DNA of 64,000 bases from Oscillospiraceae bacterium (GTDB taxonomy: Bacteria > Bacillota > Clostridia > Oscillospirales > Ruminococcaceae), in contig JAAWRH010000006.1 of the NCBI GenBank assembly GCA_022800935.1, forward strand, positions 50,471-114,470. Direction: 5' to 3'. The notes beneath the pieces were generated by a model. The model saw only the letters and a list, made by a program, of their open reading frames with translations. It searched no databases and was not told where the DNA came from. Below, piece after piece: positions 27,039 to 35,794 of the stretch. Position 1 is the first letter of the stretch, and every line of letters starts with the position of its first letter. The position numbers were made by a program, and so were the translations under genes.

Positions 27039-28265
27039 TTAAAACAAATTACAAGGGATAAAGCAGTTATACCGGTCAATCGGCATAACCCGCTCGCACA
27101 TACAAACAATCCCCCCACATCCCCTTTCCAGCAATCCCTTATCCAAAGCCGTGTACTTTTTAATCTCCCGCCGGTCCGGGCTGGCGGACCTTTTGATTTC
27201 CAGCGGGTGGATCAGATTGTCGCTCTCCACTAGCAGGTCGATTTCCCTTGCGCCTGAATCCCGGTAATAGCTGAGATTTGCCTTTTCCTTCGCATAGGCA
27301 AAGTACTTGACCAGCTCCATGACGACAAAGTTCTCAAAATAATGGCCGCTTACCGCCCCGTTTAACAGGGTATCCCGCGTCAGCCACATGGAAAGGTGGG
27401 CGCAGAGCCCCGTATCGCAGAAATAGAGCTTGGGCACCTTGACAAGGCGTTTTAATTCGTTGCTGGCATAGGCCTGCAAAAGGTATACAATCCCTAAGCC
27501 CTCTAAGACGCGCAGCCATTCCTTTGCGGTGGGCTGGGAGATTTCCGCGGTATCCGCCAGCGTTTTGTAGCTGACCTGTTCCGCCGTGAGGGCAGCGCAG
27601 GCCCTCAGAAACTTATGAAATCTCACCGCGTCCGTGATGCCCCCCGCTTCGGCAATGTCCCGCATCAGGTAGGTGTCTATATAAGAATTGTAGTATTCCT
27701 GCCGCAGTTCCGCGTCCGCAGAGCGCATCTGCGGCATACCGCCGCGCCAGATAAAATCAAAAATATCCACAACATCCGTTTTCCCCGCAGCCTTTTGACG
27801 CTCCAGAAGGCAGGGGAGGGAAAAGTCAAGCTCGTCCTGAAATGAGACGCCGTCCATTTCACCTTTGCTCAGGCTGTACAGCTCCAGAATGCAGACGCGC
27901 CCGGCCAGCGATTCCCGGACATTTTTCATCATGCCATACTGTTGGGACCCGGTGAGCCAAAATCTTCCGGTTTCCTCGCTTTCATCACACATAATTTTAA
28001 TCTGCTCAAAAAGCCGGGGAGCCTTTTGAATCTCGTCAATAATAATCGGCAGCTTATACGTCTGAAAAAACAGCGCGGGGTCCGACTGTGCCAAATCCCT
28101 CGCCATCAGGTTGTCCAGTGACACATAGGTGCGGTTCTGTCCCTCCGCCAGATGGCGCAGCATAGTTGTCTTTCCCACCTGACGGGCGCCTGTTACCAGG
28201 ACAGCCTTGAAGCTAGAACTCATCCGAAGAAATTTTCGCTCTAAAGTACGCTCTATATAATTCAT
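27039..28265 (-). CDS. AAA ATPase with DUF4143 domain
   Basis: A 408-aa protein with an N-terminal AAA domain: Walker A TGARQVGKTTMLRHL and Walker B LPIIIDEIQKAP, followed by the sensor-like FWLTGSQQYGMMKNVRESLA. The C-terminal half has the DUF4143 pattern, including YYRDSGAREIDLLVESDNLI with the PD-(D/E)xK-like ExD core. These common orphan ATPases have no firm function; a nuclease-like role has been proposed. ATG 28265 follows TTGGAGGCTGCC. A perfect 13-bp inverted repeat lies just upstream (28281-28312). It is monocistronic. Confidence 0.85.
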   Translation of the reverse strand: MNYIERTLERKFLRMSSSFKAVLVTGARQVGKTTMLRHLAEGQNRTYVSLDNLMARDLAQSDPALFFQTYKLPIIIDEIQKAPRLFEQIKIMCDESEETGRFWLTGSQQYGMMKNVRESLAGRVCILELYSLSKGEMDGVSFQDELDFSLPCLLERQKAAGKTDVVDIFDFIWRGGMPQMRSADAELRQEYYNSYIDTYLMRDIAEAGGITDAVRFHKFLRACAALTAEQVSYKTLADTAEISQPTAKEWLRVLEGLGIVYLLQAYASNELKRLVKVPKLYFCDTGLCAHLSMWLTRDTLLNGAVSGHYFENFVVMELVKYFAYAKEKANLSYYRDSGAREIDLLVESDNLIHPLEIKRSASPDRREIKKYTALDKGLLERGCGGIVCMCERVMPIDRYNCFIPCNLF

Positions 28266-28280
28266 GGCAGCCTCCAAAAT

Positions 28281-28312
28281 AAGATAAAATAAAGTTTAAT
28301 TTATTTTATCTT
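28281..28312. promoter_or_regulatory. Perfect AT-rich inverted repeat before the DUF4143 ATPase gene
   Basis: Arms AAGATAAAATAAA (28281-28293) and its exact complement (28300-28312) flank a 6-bp centre. It lies 16 bp before the start codon, so it is an operator or a leader hairpin of that gene. It is not a terminator: no T run is on the correct side. Confidence 0.55.
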
Positions 28313-28351
28313 AATTTTTGAAGCCTGTCAATCCATTTCTCTGCGACAAAA

Positions 28352-28394
28352 AACGGGACGAAAAGCCTCCGCGCTTTTTCGTCCCGTTATTCTC
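28352..28394 (-). terminator. Terminator after aspS
   Basis: Perfect 13-bp arms (28352-28364 and 28376-28388) and a T6 run on the minus strand. Confidence 0.9.
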
Positions 28395-30175
28395 TATTCT
28401 TTTTCCCTTATGGCAATGTGCAGGTCCTTCAGCGCCTGCTCCTCTACCCCCGCGGGGCATTCGGTCATCAGCTCGCTGGCATTCTGCACCTTGGGGAAGG
28501 CGATGACGTCCTTGATGTTCTCCGTCCCGCTCAGTATCATGGTCAGCCGGTCCATGCCAAAGGCCAGGCCGCCGTGAGGCGGAGCGCCATACTGGAACGC
28601 CCCCATCAGGAACCCGAACTTGTCCTGGGCCTGCTCGTCGGTAAAGCCCAGGGCCCGGAACATCCTCTGCTGAAGCTCCTGGTCGTGGATACGGATGGAA
28701 CCGCCCCCCGCCTCATAGCCGTTGATGACAATATCATAGGCAATGGACCGCACCTGCTCCGGATGGGTTTCCAGCAGGGGGATATCCTCCTCGGCGGGGT
28801 GGGTGAAGGGGTGGTGTACCGACACATACCGCTGCTCCTCCTCGCTGTACTCAAACAGGGGGAAGTCGGTGACCCACAGCAGGTCGAATTTTGTCTTATC
28901 CAGCAGCTCCAGCTTTTCGGCCAGATGTTTGCGCAGCGCGCCTAAAGCGGCAAAGACCACGGGGTTTTTATCCGCCACAATCAGCAGCACGTCGCCGGTT
29001 TCCAGCCCGACTGTCCGGTGGACCGCCTCCACCTCCTCCGGGGTCAGGAACTTTTCAAAGGAGGAGCTGTGGGCATCGGCGGTGACGCGGGTAAAGGCCA
29101 GCCCCTTGGCCTGATAGCCCTTGACAAAATCGGTGAGCTTGTCAATCTCCTTGCGGCTGAGCTTGTCCGCCGCCCCCTTGGCCACAAGGGACCGGACGCT
29201 GCCCCCGGCCTCCAAAGCCCCGGCGAATACCTTGAAGGAGGTTCCCTTCAAAACCTCAGACAGGTCGATAAGCTCCATCCCAAAGCGGGTGTCCGGTTTG
29301 TCGGAGCCGAAGCGGTTCATGGCCTCCTCATAGGGCAGGCGGCGGAGGGGGAGGGCGATGTCCACATCCAGAACTTCCTTGAACAGCCGCTTTAAAAAGC
29401 CCTCATTGACGGCAATCACGTCGTCCTGGTCCACAAAGGACATCTCCAGGTCGATCTGGGTGAATTCTGGCTGACGGTCCGCCCGCAGGTCCTCATCCCG
29501 ATAGCAGCGGGCAATCTGCATATACCGGTCCACGCCGGAGAGCATCAAAAGCTGCTTATAGGTCTGGGGGGACTGGGGCAGGGCGTAAAACTTTCCCTCA
29601 TGGACGCGGGAGGGCACCAGATAATCCCTGGCCCCCTCCGGGGTGGATTTTACCAGGGTGGGGGTTTCAATCTCCAAAAACCCGTTTTCGGCGTAGTAAT
29701 CCCGCGCCACCTTGGCGATTTTATGCCGGGTCTGGAGATACCGTTGCATCTGGGAACGGCGCAGGTCCAGGTAACGGTATTTCAGCCGCAGCTCTTCCTT
29801 TACGTTGGTCTGGTCGGTAATCTCAAAAGGCGGCGTCAAGGACTTGGCCAGGATGCGCAGGTCGCTTACATAGATTTCCACCTCTCCGGTGGGGATATCC
29901 TTGTTGACCGATTCCCGCCTGCGCAGGACTCCCTGGGCCATGACCACATATTCCCCCCGCACTGACGCCGCCTTCTCAAAGACAGCCCGGTCGGTGGAAT
30001 CGTCAAAGGCCAGCTGGACAACGCCGCTGCGGTCCCGCAGGTCGATGAAAATCAGATTTCCCAGGTCCCGTATCTTCTGGACCCATCCAGCGGCAGTCAC
30101 CGTTTTTCCAATTTCGCCGGTGGTGAAATCTCCGGCATAGTGGGTGCGTTTAAGCCCCTTCATTGTGTCAGCCAC
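28394..30175 (-). CDS. aspS: Aspartyl-tRNA synthetase
   Basis: A 593-aa class II synthetase that charges tRNA-Asp (or Asp and Asn if non-discriminating). It has the N-terminal OB-fold (GWVQKIRDLGNLIFIDLRDR), motif 2 RCYRDEDLRADRQPEFTQID and motif 3 GLAFGMDRLTMILSG. The GAD insertion of bacterial enzymes is present around residues 290-420. The start is GTG 30175 with GGAAGGAAG before it; ATG 30163 is an alternative. It lies 30 bp after hisS on the same strand, a common Clostridia arrangement. No gatCAB gene is visible here. Confidence 0.97.
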   Translation of the reverse strand: MADTMKGLKRTHYAGDFTTGEIGKTVTAAGWVQKIRDLGNLIFIDLRDRSGVVQLAFDDSTDRAVFEKAASVRGEYVVMAQGVLRRRESVNKDIPTGEVEIYVSDLRILAKSLTPPFEITDQTNVKEELRLKYRYLDLRRSQMQRYLQTRHKIAKVARDYYAENGFLEIETPTLVKSTPEGARDYLVPSRVHEGKFYALPQSPQTYKQLLMLSGVDRYMQIARCYRDEDLRADRQPEFTQIDLEMSFVDQDDVIAVNEGFLKRLFKEVLDVDIALPLRRLPYEEAMNRFGSDKPDTRFGMELIDLSEVLKGTSFKVFAGALEAGGSVRSLVAKGAADKLSRKEIDKLTDFVKGYQAKGLAFTRVTADAHSSSFEKFLTPEEVEAVHRTVGLETGDVLLIVADKNPVVFAALGALRKHLAEKLELLDKTKFDLLWVTDFPLFEYSEEEQRYVSVHHPFTHPAEEDIPLLETHPEQVRSIAYDIVINGYEAGGGSIRIHDQELQQRMFRALGFTDEQAQDKFGFLMGAFQYGAPPHGGLAFGMDRLTMILSGTENIKDVIAFPKVQNASELMTECPAGVEEQALKDLHIAIREKE

Positions 30176-30205
30176 AATACTTCCTTCCCTTCTGTGCAGC
30201 GCCCG

Positions 30206-31555
30206 TTATTCGGGCTGCTCCCCCTCTTGGCTTTTGCGGAACATGGTCTCAATGTCCTGGCAGGAGTTGTAGAGCTGCTCGTAGGCCATAAAGTCCGCCA
30301 GCTTTTCCACAAAGGCCTTGTCCAGAGCCATCTCCTTGGTCTCTCCGCTGACCATGTTTTTGATGGTGATTTTCTTCTGTTCCAGCTCGTTTTCCCCGAT
30401 GACGGCGGAGAACCTGGCCCCAATCTTGTTGGCGTACTTCATCTGCGCCTTTACCCCCCGGCCCATGAGGTCGCACTCGGCGTAGACGCCGAACTCGGCC
30501 CGCAGCCGCGCAGCAAGCTTGGCGGCCGCCCTGGCGGGTTCCTCCCCCATGCTGCCGATGTAGATATCGCAGGGCGCTTCCTCTTCAAAGGGGCAGTTGG
30601 TTTTCTCCATCAGGAGCAGAAGCCGCTCCAGTCCCATCCCGAAGCCCAGCGCCGGAACAGCGGGTCCGCCCAGCTCCTGCACAAGGCCGTCATACCGGCC
30701 CCCTCCGCAGACAGCCGACTGGGAACCCAGGCTGGTGGTTATGAACTCAAACACAGTCCTGGTATAGTAATCCAGCCCCCTGACAATGGTGGGATTGACG
30801 GTATAGGGAATCTCCATCATATCCAGCGTCTGCTTCACGCCGTCGAAGTGCTCCCGGCAGTCCTCGCAGAGATAGCTGAGGATGCGGGGTGCGTCCTTTG
30901 CAAGGGCGGCACATTCGGGGTTTTTGCAGTCCAGAATGCGCATGGGGTTTTTATCCAGCCGTCCCAGACAGGTTTCACACAGCTGGTCCTTCCGGCTTTC
31001 AAAGTATTCCCGCAGGGCCGCGCGGTATTTTTCGCGGCACTGGGGGCAGCCGATGGAGTTGATCTCCAGGTGGATGTCCGGAACGCCCAGGCGGGTCAGT
31101 ATCGCCTGGCCCAGGGAGATGATCTCCGCGTCAATCAAGGGGGAGGAGGAGCCGAAGGCCTCCACGCCGAACTGATGGAACTCCCGGAATCTTCCTGCCT
31201 GGGGCTTTTCATAGCGGAAGCAGGGGGTGATATAATATGTCTTCAAGGGCATAGGGTCGTTAAAGGAGCCGTGCTCCAGCAAGGCCCGGACCACCCCCGC
31301 GGTCCCCTCCGGCTTGAGGGTGACAGAACGTCCGCCCTTGTCGTTAAAGGTGTACATCTCCTTCTGCACCACGTCGGTTCCGTCCCCCACCGAGCGAACG
31401 AACAGCTCCGTGTGCTCAAATACGGGGGTACGTATCTCCCGGTAGCCGAAGGCCTTGGCCTCCTCGGCCGCTGCCCTTTCGATGTATTTCCACTTATAGC
31501 TGTTGGCTGGGAGCACGTCCTGGGTACCCCGCGGGGCACTTGTCAAATTTCCCAT
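30206..31555 (-). CDS. hisS: Histidyl-tRNA synthetase
   Basis: A 449-aa class II synthetase. It starts APRGTQDVLPANSYKWK, with motif 1 around FGYREIRTPVFEHTELF, motif 2 FRYEKPQAGRFREFHQFG and the His-specific loops VRGLDYYTRTVFEF and GGGRYDGL. Motif 3 is ALGFGMGLERLLLL. A C-terminal anticodon-binding domain (about 330-425) follows. ATG 31555 follows AGAGGAAG. No T-box element was found in the 93-bp gap upstream. It forms an operon with aspS. Confidence 0.97.
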   Translation of the reverse strand: MGNLTSAPRGTQDVLPANSYKWKYIERAAAEEAKAFGYREIRTPVFEHTELFVRSVGDGTDVVQKEMYTFNDKGGRSVTLKPEGTAGVVRALLEHGSFNDPMPLKTYYITPCFRYEKPQAGRFREFHQFGVEAFGSSSPLIDAEIISLGQAILTRLGVPDIHLEINSIGCPQCREKYRAALREYFESRKDQLCETCLGRLDKNPMRILDCKNPECAALAKDAPRILSYLCEDCREHFDGVKQTLDMMEIPYTVNPTIVRGLDYYTRTVFEFITTSLGSQSAVCGGGRYDGLVQELGGPAVPALGFGMGLERLLLLMEKTNCPFEEEAPCDIYIGSMGEEPARAAAKLAARLRAEFGVYAECDLMGRGVKAQMKYANKIGARFSAVIGENELEQKKITIKNMVSGETKEMALDKAFVEKLADFMAYEQLYNSCQDIETMFRKSQEGEQPE

Positions 31556-31648
31556 ACTGGTATCTTCCTCTCACAACAAATTCACAAGTACAGACCAAAA
31601 GCAAGGCGGCTTCTGGTCTGTTCCGGCCGTATTCTTTTTTGGTTGGTG

Positions 31649-32053
31649 TTACATCTTCGGATTTACAATATTTCTCCAATCCAGGTCCCCGTGCTCCAGG
31701 GCATGAATCAGCGCCTCCGCGGTGGCGATATTGGTGGCCACAGGGATGTTGTGGACATCGCACAGCCGCAGCAGACCGGCCTCGTCGGGTTCTCCGGGCT
31801 TTGCGGTAATGGGATCGCGGAAAAAGAGCAGGAGGTCGATTTCGTTACAGGCTATACGCGCCGCAATCTGCTGATCGCCGCCCTGGAATCCGCTGAGGAA
31901 TTGGAAGATGCTAAGCCCGGTGGCATCGGCCACCTGTTTACCGGTCCTGCCGGTCGCGCAGAGGTTGTGCCTGCTTAAAATACCACAATAAGCGATACAG
32001 AACTGTACCATAAGTTCCTTTTTTGCCTCGTGCGCAATCAGTGCAATGTTCAC
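31649..32053 (-). CDS. mgsA: Methylglyoxal synthase
   Basis: A 134-aa enzyme that converts dihydroxyacetone phosphate to methylglyoxal and phosphate, bypassing lower glycolysis. It contains [16 protein letters not shown], the phosphate-binding ATGRTGKQV and the catalytic [10 protein letters not shown], with FFRDPI and NIATAEALI near the end. The start is GTG 32053 after AAGGAGGGACTTTC. It sits between the MinD-like gene and hisS, all on one strand. In many Clostridia mgsA is near min and rodA genes, which fits. Confidence 0.95.
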   Translation of the reverse strand: MNIALIAHEAKKELMVQFCIAYCGILSRHNLCATGRTGKQVADATGLSIFQFLSGFQGGDQQIAARIACNEIDLLLFFRDPITAKPGEPDEAGLLRLCDVHNIPVATNIATAEALIHALEHGDLDWRNIVNPKM

Positions 32054-32111
32054 GAAAGTCCCTCCTTAACTGATGATCAGAATAAATCTATTTTCGTTTA
32101 TTACCGAGCCT

Positions 32112-32864
32112 TTAGGGGAAATCCAACGGCCGGTAAATACCTGCCAGCCTCCAGGCAGTGTTGTCAAAGGGTTGAAAGGCTCTGGCGGAGGACGGCAGCG
32201 CAAGACCATTTGCGGCGCACCGCGCCAGGAGCTGGTCTTCCGGGATCACGCCGATAAGCTGAACGGCCGTCTGGTCAATGACCGCGTCCAAGTCGGGCAG
32301 GGAGTCCCCCATCGGCTGCCGCCCTACGCGGTTGATTATCAGCCGTTGGGAAAAACCGCTTCCCCGCGTCCGCTCCATGATGGAGGAGACAGCCGCGGCA
32401 TCCCGGACACAGATGGGGTCCGGCGTAACGACCAGCAGAGCGCGGTCCGCCGCCTCCAGCCCCAGGCGGAATCCCCTGCCGATACCGGCGGGGGCGTCCA
32501 GCAAAATCCAGTCGTAATAGGACGCAATTTCCCGACAGAGCCAGACCAGATCGGCCTGACTGAATTCGCTCCAATCCCCAGACGGGGCGGAGAGCAGCGA
32601 AAGCCGGGATTCGCCGCAGGCGGAAACCGCGTCATAGGGGTCGCAGCGGCCCTTCAGGATATCGCCCATGTCATAAGGGTTCCTGTCCTCCAGGCCCAGC
32701 ATCAGGTCCAGCCCCCGCAGTCCGGCGTCCAGCTCAATCAACAGGACGCGGAAGCCGTGGCGGGCCAGGGCTTGGCCCAAAAAGACGGTGCAGCAGGATT
32801 TGCCGACGCCGCCCTTGCCGGAGGTGATCAAAACCTTCCGGGTGAGCATTGCTTCCTTTGCCAC
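32112..32864 (-). CDS. MinD-like ParA family ATPase
   Basis: A protein of about 250 aa of the MinD/ParA class. It has a deviant Walker A KGGVGKS, DAGLRGLDLMLGLEDR in place of the MinD DIGLRNLD, and WILLDAPAGIGRGF. The C-terminus ends at YRPLDFP and lacks the basic amphipathic helix that ties MinD to the membrane. No minC or minE lies beside it. The start is uncertain: GTG 32864 after AAGGGGG is preferred, ATG 32849 after AAGGAAG is possible. The gene may be a degenerate division-site protein or a different ParA-type ATPase. Confidence 0.75.
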   Translation of the reverse strand: MAKEAMLTRKVLITSGKGGVGKSCCTVFLGQALARHGFRVLLIELDAGLRGLDLMLGLEDRNPYDMGDILKGRCDPYDAVSACGESRLSLLSAPSGDWSEFSQADLVWLCREIASYYDWILLDAPAGIGRGFRLGLEAADRALLVVTPDPICVRDAAAVSSIMERTRGSGFSQRLIINRVGRQPMGDSLPDLDAVIDQTAVQLIGVIPEDQLLARCAANGLALPSSARAFQPFDNTAWRLAGIYRPLDFP

Positions 32865-33296
32865 CGGCGAACCCCCTTGATACATTCTGTTCAAACCCAT
32901 GCCGCCCGCAGCGGGAAGAATCCACCGGCAAGGTCCATACCACGCCGCTGCGGTACCGGTCTATTTTCCTTTTTGGGGACGAAGGAGTGCCATCCTTGGC
33001 CGTCCCCAGGGGACGATCCTCCAAAAACGACTCTATCGCTTCCCGTTCATAGTTTATTGTAGCACAGTTTCTCGAAAATTGATATAGATTTTTGAAACAT
33101 AACAGAAAATCAGAAGATATTGACTTATTCGCGGTGTCAATTTTGTGTATTTTGTACTATCTTTTTCTTTAAACACCTATACCAAATCATAACGCCAAAC
33201 CCGGAACCCGCTGCTTTCGAGCAGGAAGAAACCCAAAGCTTTTCGTCTGCTTTGGGTTTCTTCCTGTCTAATCTGTGTCCCTTGCCCGGTTCCTTT
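32865..33296. other. Intergenic region between MinD-like and ABC-F genes
   Basis: About 430 bp. It holds a perfect 18-bp inverted repeat (33222-33239 and 33249-33266), probably the ABC-F terminator, although no clear T run follows on the minus strand. The part from 33060 to 33200 is AT-rich and should contain the promoter of the MinD-like gene; only a weak TACAAT box was seen near 33060. No gene was recognised. Confidence 0.5.
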
Positions 33297-34850
33297 TTAC
33301 GCCTGATTCATTTTCCGCAGTCCGCTGCCGTCCAGCGCAAAGCACTCGTCGCATACCTCCCCTATAAACTTCCTATCATGGGAAACGCCGATTACCGCAC
33401 CGCCAAATTCCTTCAGCACCTTCCGAATGACCGGATTGGACAGCGGCGAAAAGTTTCTCGTCGGTTCGTCCAGCACCAGAACGTTCGCCCCTTCAAATAT
33501 CATGTTCAGAAATAACAGCTTCGCCTTCTGTCCTCCCGAAAGTCCACCGATTGGGTGTTCCATCTCCTCCGGCGTAAACTTCAGGCTCCCCAAAAAGGTC
33601 TGTATCCGCGTTCGCTCCTCCCTCTCCCCGGTCCGCACAAAAAATTCCACCGGCGTCTGCGCCGGGTTCAGCAAATCCTCATAGTTCTGGGGCATATAGG
33701 CGGCGTGGATATCTGTCCTCTCCAACAGCTTATGGGCAATCTGCCGCAGCAGGGTGGATTTCCCGGCGCCGTTATCTCCCACAATACATATCTTTTTCGG
33801 CCCGGCCAGAAACAGCTCGATATTTCGCGCCAGCACCCGCTCCCCCTGAACATCATCGGGAACGGTCAGCTTATCCAGACGGAAATCAAGCACAACCTTT
33901 CCCTGAGGAATGGAGACAGCCCTGTCAAAGGACGCGAAGATGGCCTCCTCGGTGTCGGGAATCTGGGTCTGCTCCTCGTGTTCCCGCTCAAACCGCCTGC
34001 CCATGGACTTGACGCTCTTCATCTTCTTTTTCAGCAGTCTGGCCCCACCCGGATCCGCCCTGGTAATGGTGTTGAGCTGGTGGTCCACTTTTTCATAAAT
34101 CTGCCGGTACCGTTCCATCTGCTTCTGGTACTCGGCCTCCTCCTTGCGGGCCACCTGTTCCTGGTGGGCCATACGGTTTTCCCGCTCCCGGATATACTGG
34201 GCATAGGGAACATTGGCGACGGTATAGCTGGACAGCGTCTTCCGCCGGAGCTGCTCCAGATGGATGACGGCGTTGGCGGTATTTTCGATGAGCGTCTCAT
34301 CGTGGGAAATAAACAAAACAGGGTTGGGAAATCCCCTGATAAAGCTCTCCAGCCATTCCAGTGTGGCGATATCGATATCGTTGGAGGGTTCGTCCAGCAG
34401 AAGGGCGTCGGGGTGGGAAAACAGCAGCCCCGCCAACTGGAGCTTGACCTTTTCCCCGCCGGAAAGGGTGCCGGTTTTCTGTGGGGAATAGAACCAATCC
34501 ACCGGACGTCCGATGGCCTTGGCCGCCTCGAAAAGCTCCCCCTGGGAGAGCTGGTAAAAGCCTGGAATCTGTTCGCAATACTCCAGAATACTTTTGTCAA
34601 AAAGATTTCTGTCCATTTCCTGGGCCAGATATCCCAGATTCATATTGTCTTTTATGATTTCCCCGGTATAGTCCACATAATCCTCCACCAGAGATGGGTC
34701 ATATATCAGCTTGAGCAGGGTAGATTTGCCGTTTCCCTCCTCGCCGATGATTACGGTTTTGTCGCCGGGATTTAGGACATAAGAAAAATTTTCAATGATA
34801 GTCCGCAGGTTTCTCTTATGGGTGATGGTCACGTTTTTGATTTGCAGCAT
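33297..34850 (-). CDS. ABC-F family ATPase
   Basis: A 517-aa soluble protein with two ATPase domains and no membrane part, the mark of ABC-F translation factors. Domain 1 has GEEGNGKSTLLKLIYD and LSGGEKVKLQLAGLLFSHPD; domain 2 has GDNGAGKSTLLRQIAHKL and GLSGGQKAKLLFLNMIF. A charged linker of about 80 residues separates them. ABC-F proteins act in the ribosomal E site, either in routine translation or in protection from antibiotics. ATG 34850 follows TAAGGAGG. The 270-nt leader with a terminator suggests antibiotic-induced expression (inference). Confidence 0.85.
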   Translation of the reverse strand: MLQIKNVTITHKRNLRTIIENFSYVLNPGDKTVIIGEEGNGKSTLLKLIYDPSLVEDYVDYTGEIIKDNMNLGYLAQEMDRNLFDKSILEYCEQIPGFYQLSQGELFEAAKAIGRPVDWFYSPQKTGTLSGGEKVKLQLAGLLFSHPDALLLDEPSNDIDIATLEWLESFIRGFPNPVLFISHDETLIENTANAVIHLEQLRRKTLSSYTVANVPYAQYIRERENRMAHQEQVARKEEAEYQKQMERYRQIYEKVDHQLNTITRADPGGARLLKKKMKSVKSMGRRFEREHEEQTQIPDTEEAIFASFDRAVSIPQGKVVLDFRLDKLTVPDDVQGERVLARNIELFLAGPKKICIVGDNGAGKSTLLRQIAHKLLERTDIHAAYMPQNYEDLLNPAQTPVEFFVRTGEREERTRIQTFLGSLKFTPEEMEHPIGGLSGGQKAKLLFLNMIFEGANVLVLDEPTRNFSPLSNPVIRKVLKEFGGAVIGVSHDRKFIGEVCDECFALDGSGLRKMNQA

Positions 34851-34880
34851 AGGGGCATACCTCCTTAATAGGTAAAGCCA

Positions 34881-34916
34881 AAACAAAAAGGCCCGCTTCC
34901 GCCTGACCGGAAACAG
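34881..34916 (-). terminator. Attenuator-type terminator in the ABC-F leader
   Basis: On the minus strand CTGTTTCCG (34916-34908) pairs with CGGAAGCGG (34901-34893, two G-U pairs), followed by GCCTTTTTG. It ends 35 bp before the start codon, so it would stop transcription before the gene. Confidence 0.6.
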
Positions 34917-35080
34917 ACCATTGCCCGCAAACTGCCCCACACACAACATACCTGTGCGCAGAGGAGGATACTATGCAAACATCTTTTTCCGGTCCTGAGA
35001 AAACCATAGAAGAACAGCGGGCAGACCCTGCCTGCCTTTGGCTTACTTCATCAGCAATTCTCATTTCCTGTTGAAAAAGA

Positions 35081-35092
35081 CTATTTGCGCAT
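35081..35092 (-). other. Candidate 3-codon leader ORF in the ABC-F leader
   Basis: ATG CGC AAA TAG lies about 28 nt after the predicted start site. AAAGG abuts the ATG directly, closer than ideal, so translation is uncertain. Very short leader ORFs precede several antibiotic-resistance ABC-F genes in Firmicutes. Confidence 0.3.
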
Positions 35093-35126
35093 CCTTTCAC
35101 CCATTTCTTTATAAAATTACCCGTTC

Positions 35127-35155
35127 ATGATATCATAGAACATATTACATGTCAA
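35127..35155 (-). promoter_or_regulatory. Promoter of the ABC-F transcription unit
   Basis: Minus strand TTGACA (35150-35155), 17-bp spacer and TATCAT (35127-35132), giving a leader of about 270 nt. Confidence 0.75.
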
Positions 35156-35236
35156 GGGATTTTTCAAAACCACTGTGACTTTTGTGGAAAAAACCGTAGA
35201 ATATCGTTAGAACCGCAAAAGAAAGGTAGGGATAAC

Positions 35237-35794
35237 ATGGAAGACGAACAGATCATCCAGCTTTTTACCCAGTGCTCCGGACAGGCCGTGTCAGAGCTTT
35301 CCAACAAATACGGGCGCGTCTGCACACAGGTGGCCCGGAATATCCTCTCCGATCCGCGGGATGCAGAGGAGTGTATCAATGACGCCTATCTCGCTGTATG
35401 GAACACCATCCCGCCCCAAAATCCACACCCTCTGCTCTCCTATGTCTGCCGCATTGTGCGGAACTTGGCCCTGAAAAAATATCATTCCCTTACGGCCCAA
35501 AAGCGGGACAGCACCTATCATATCGCATTGGATGAACTGAAAAACTGCCTTTCTTCCCCCGATACAGCGGAAAACCTGCTGGAAGCCAGAGAGCTTGTCA
35601 AAGGACTGAATTGTTTTTTAGGCACGCTGGAACAGAAAAACAGGATCATCTTTGTGCGCCGGTACTGGTACGCAGATGCCATTGGGGATATTGCCCGCAA
35701 AATGGGGATGACACGGCATAACGTCACAGTTCGTCTTTCCCGGATACGGGAAAGACTGAAAAAATATTTAGAAGGCGAGGGACTGCTGCCATGA
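35237..35794 (+). CDS. ECF-type RNA polymerase sigma factor
   Basis: A 185-aa sigma-70 family protein with only regions 2 and 4. Region 2 reads LSDPRDAEECINDAYLAVWN and region 4 has YWYADAIGDIARKMGMTRHN, then VTVRLSRIRERLKKYL. It directs polymerase to a small regulon, probably including its own operon. ATG 35237 follows AAAGGTAGGGATAAC. Its stop overlaps the start of the next gene (ATGA), the usual layout of sigma and anti-sigma pairs. The signal is unknown. Confidence 0.9.
   Translation: MEDEQIIQLFTQCSGQAVSELSNKYGRVCTQVARNILSDPRDAEECINDAYLAVWNTIPPQNPHPLLSYVCRIVRNLALKKYHSLTAQKRDSTYHIALDELKNCLSSPDTAENLLEARELVKGLNCFLGTLEQKNRIIFVRRYWYADAIGDIARKMGMTRHNVTVRLSRIRERLKKYLEGEGLLP

Noticed and set aside
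31556..31648. T-box leader before hisS
   Set aside because: The conserved T-box sequence (AGGGTGGNACCGCG) and a specifier stem are absent.
30140..31978. 612-codon frame antisense to hisS
   Set aside because: Shadow of a secure tRNA synthetase gene; it also runs past the gene ends only by chance.
34816..35100. 94-codon frame in the ABC-F leader
   Set aside because: It overlaps the attenuator and the start of the ABC-F gene in another frame, and its sequence is not protein-like.
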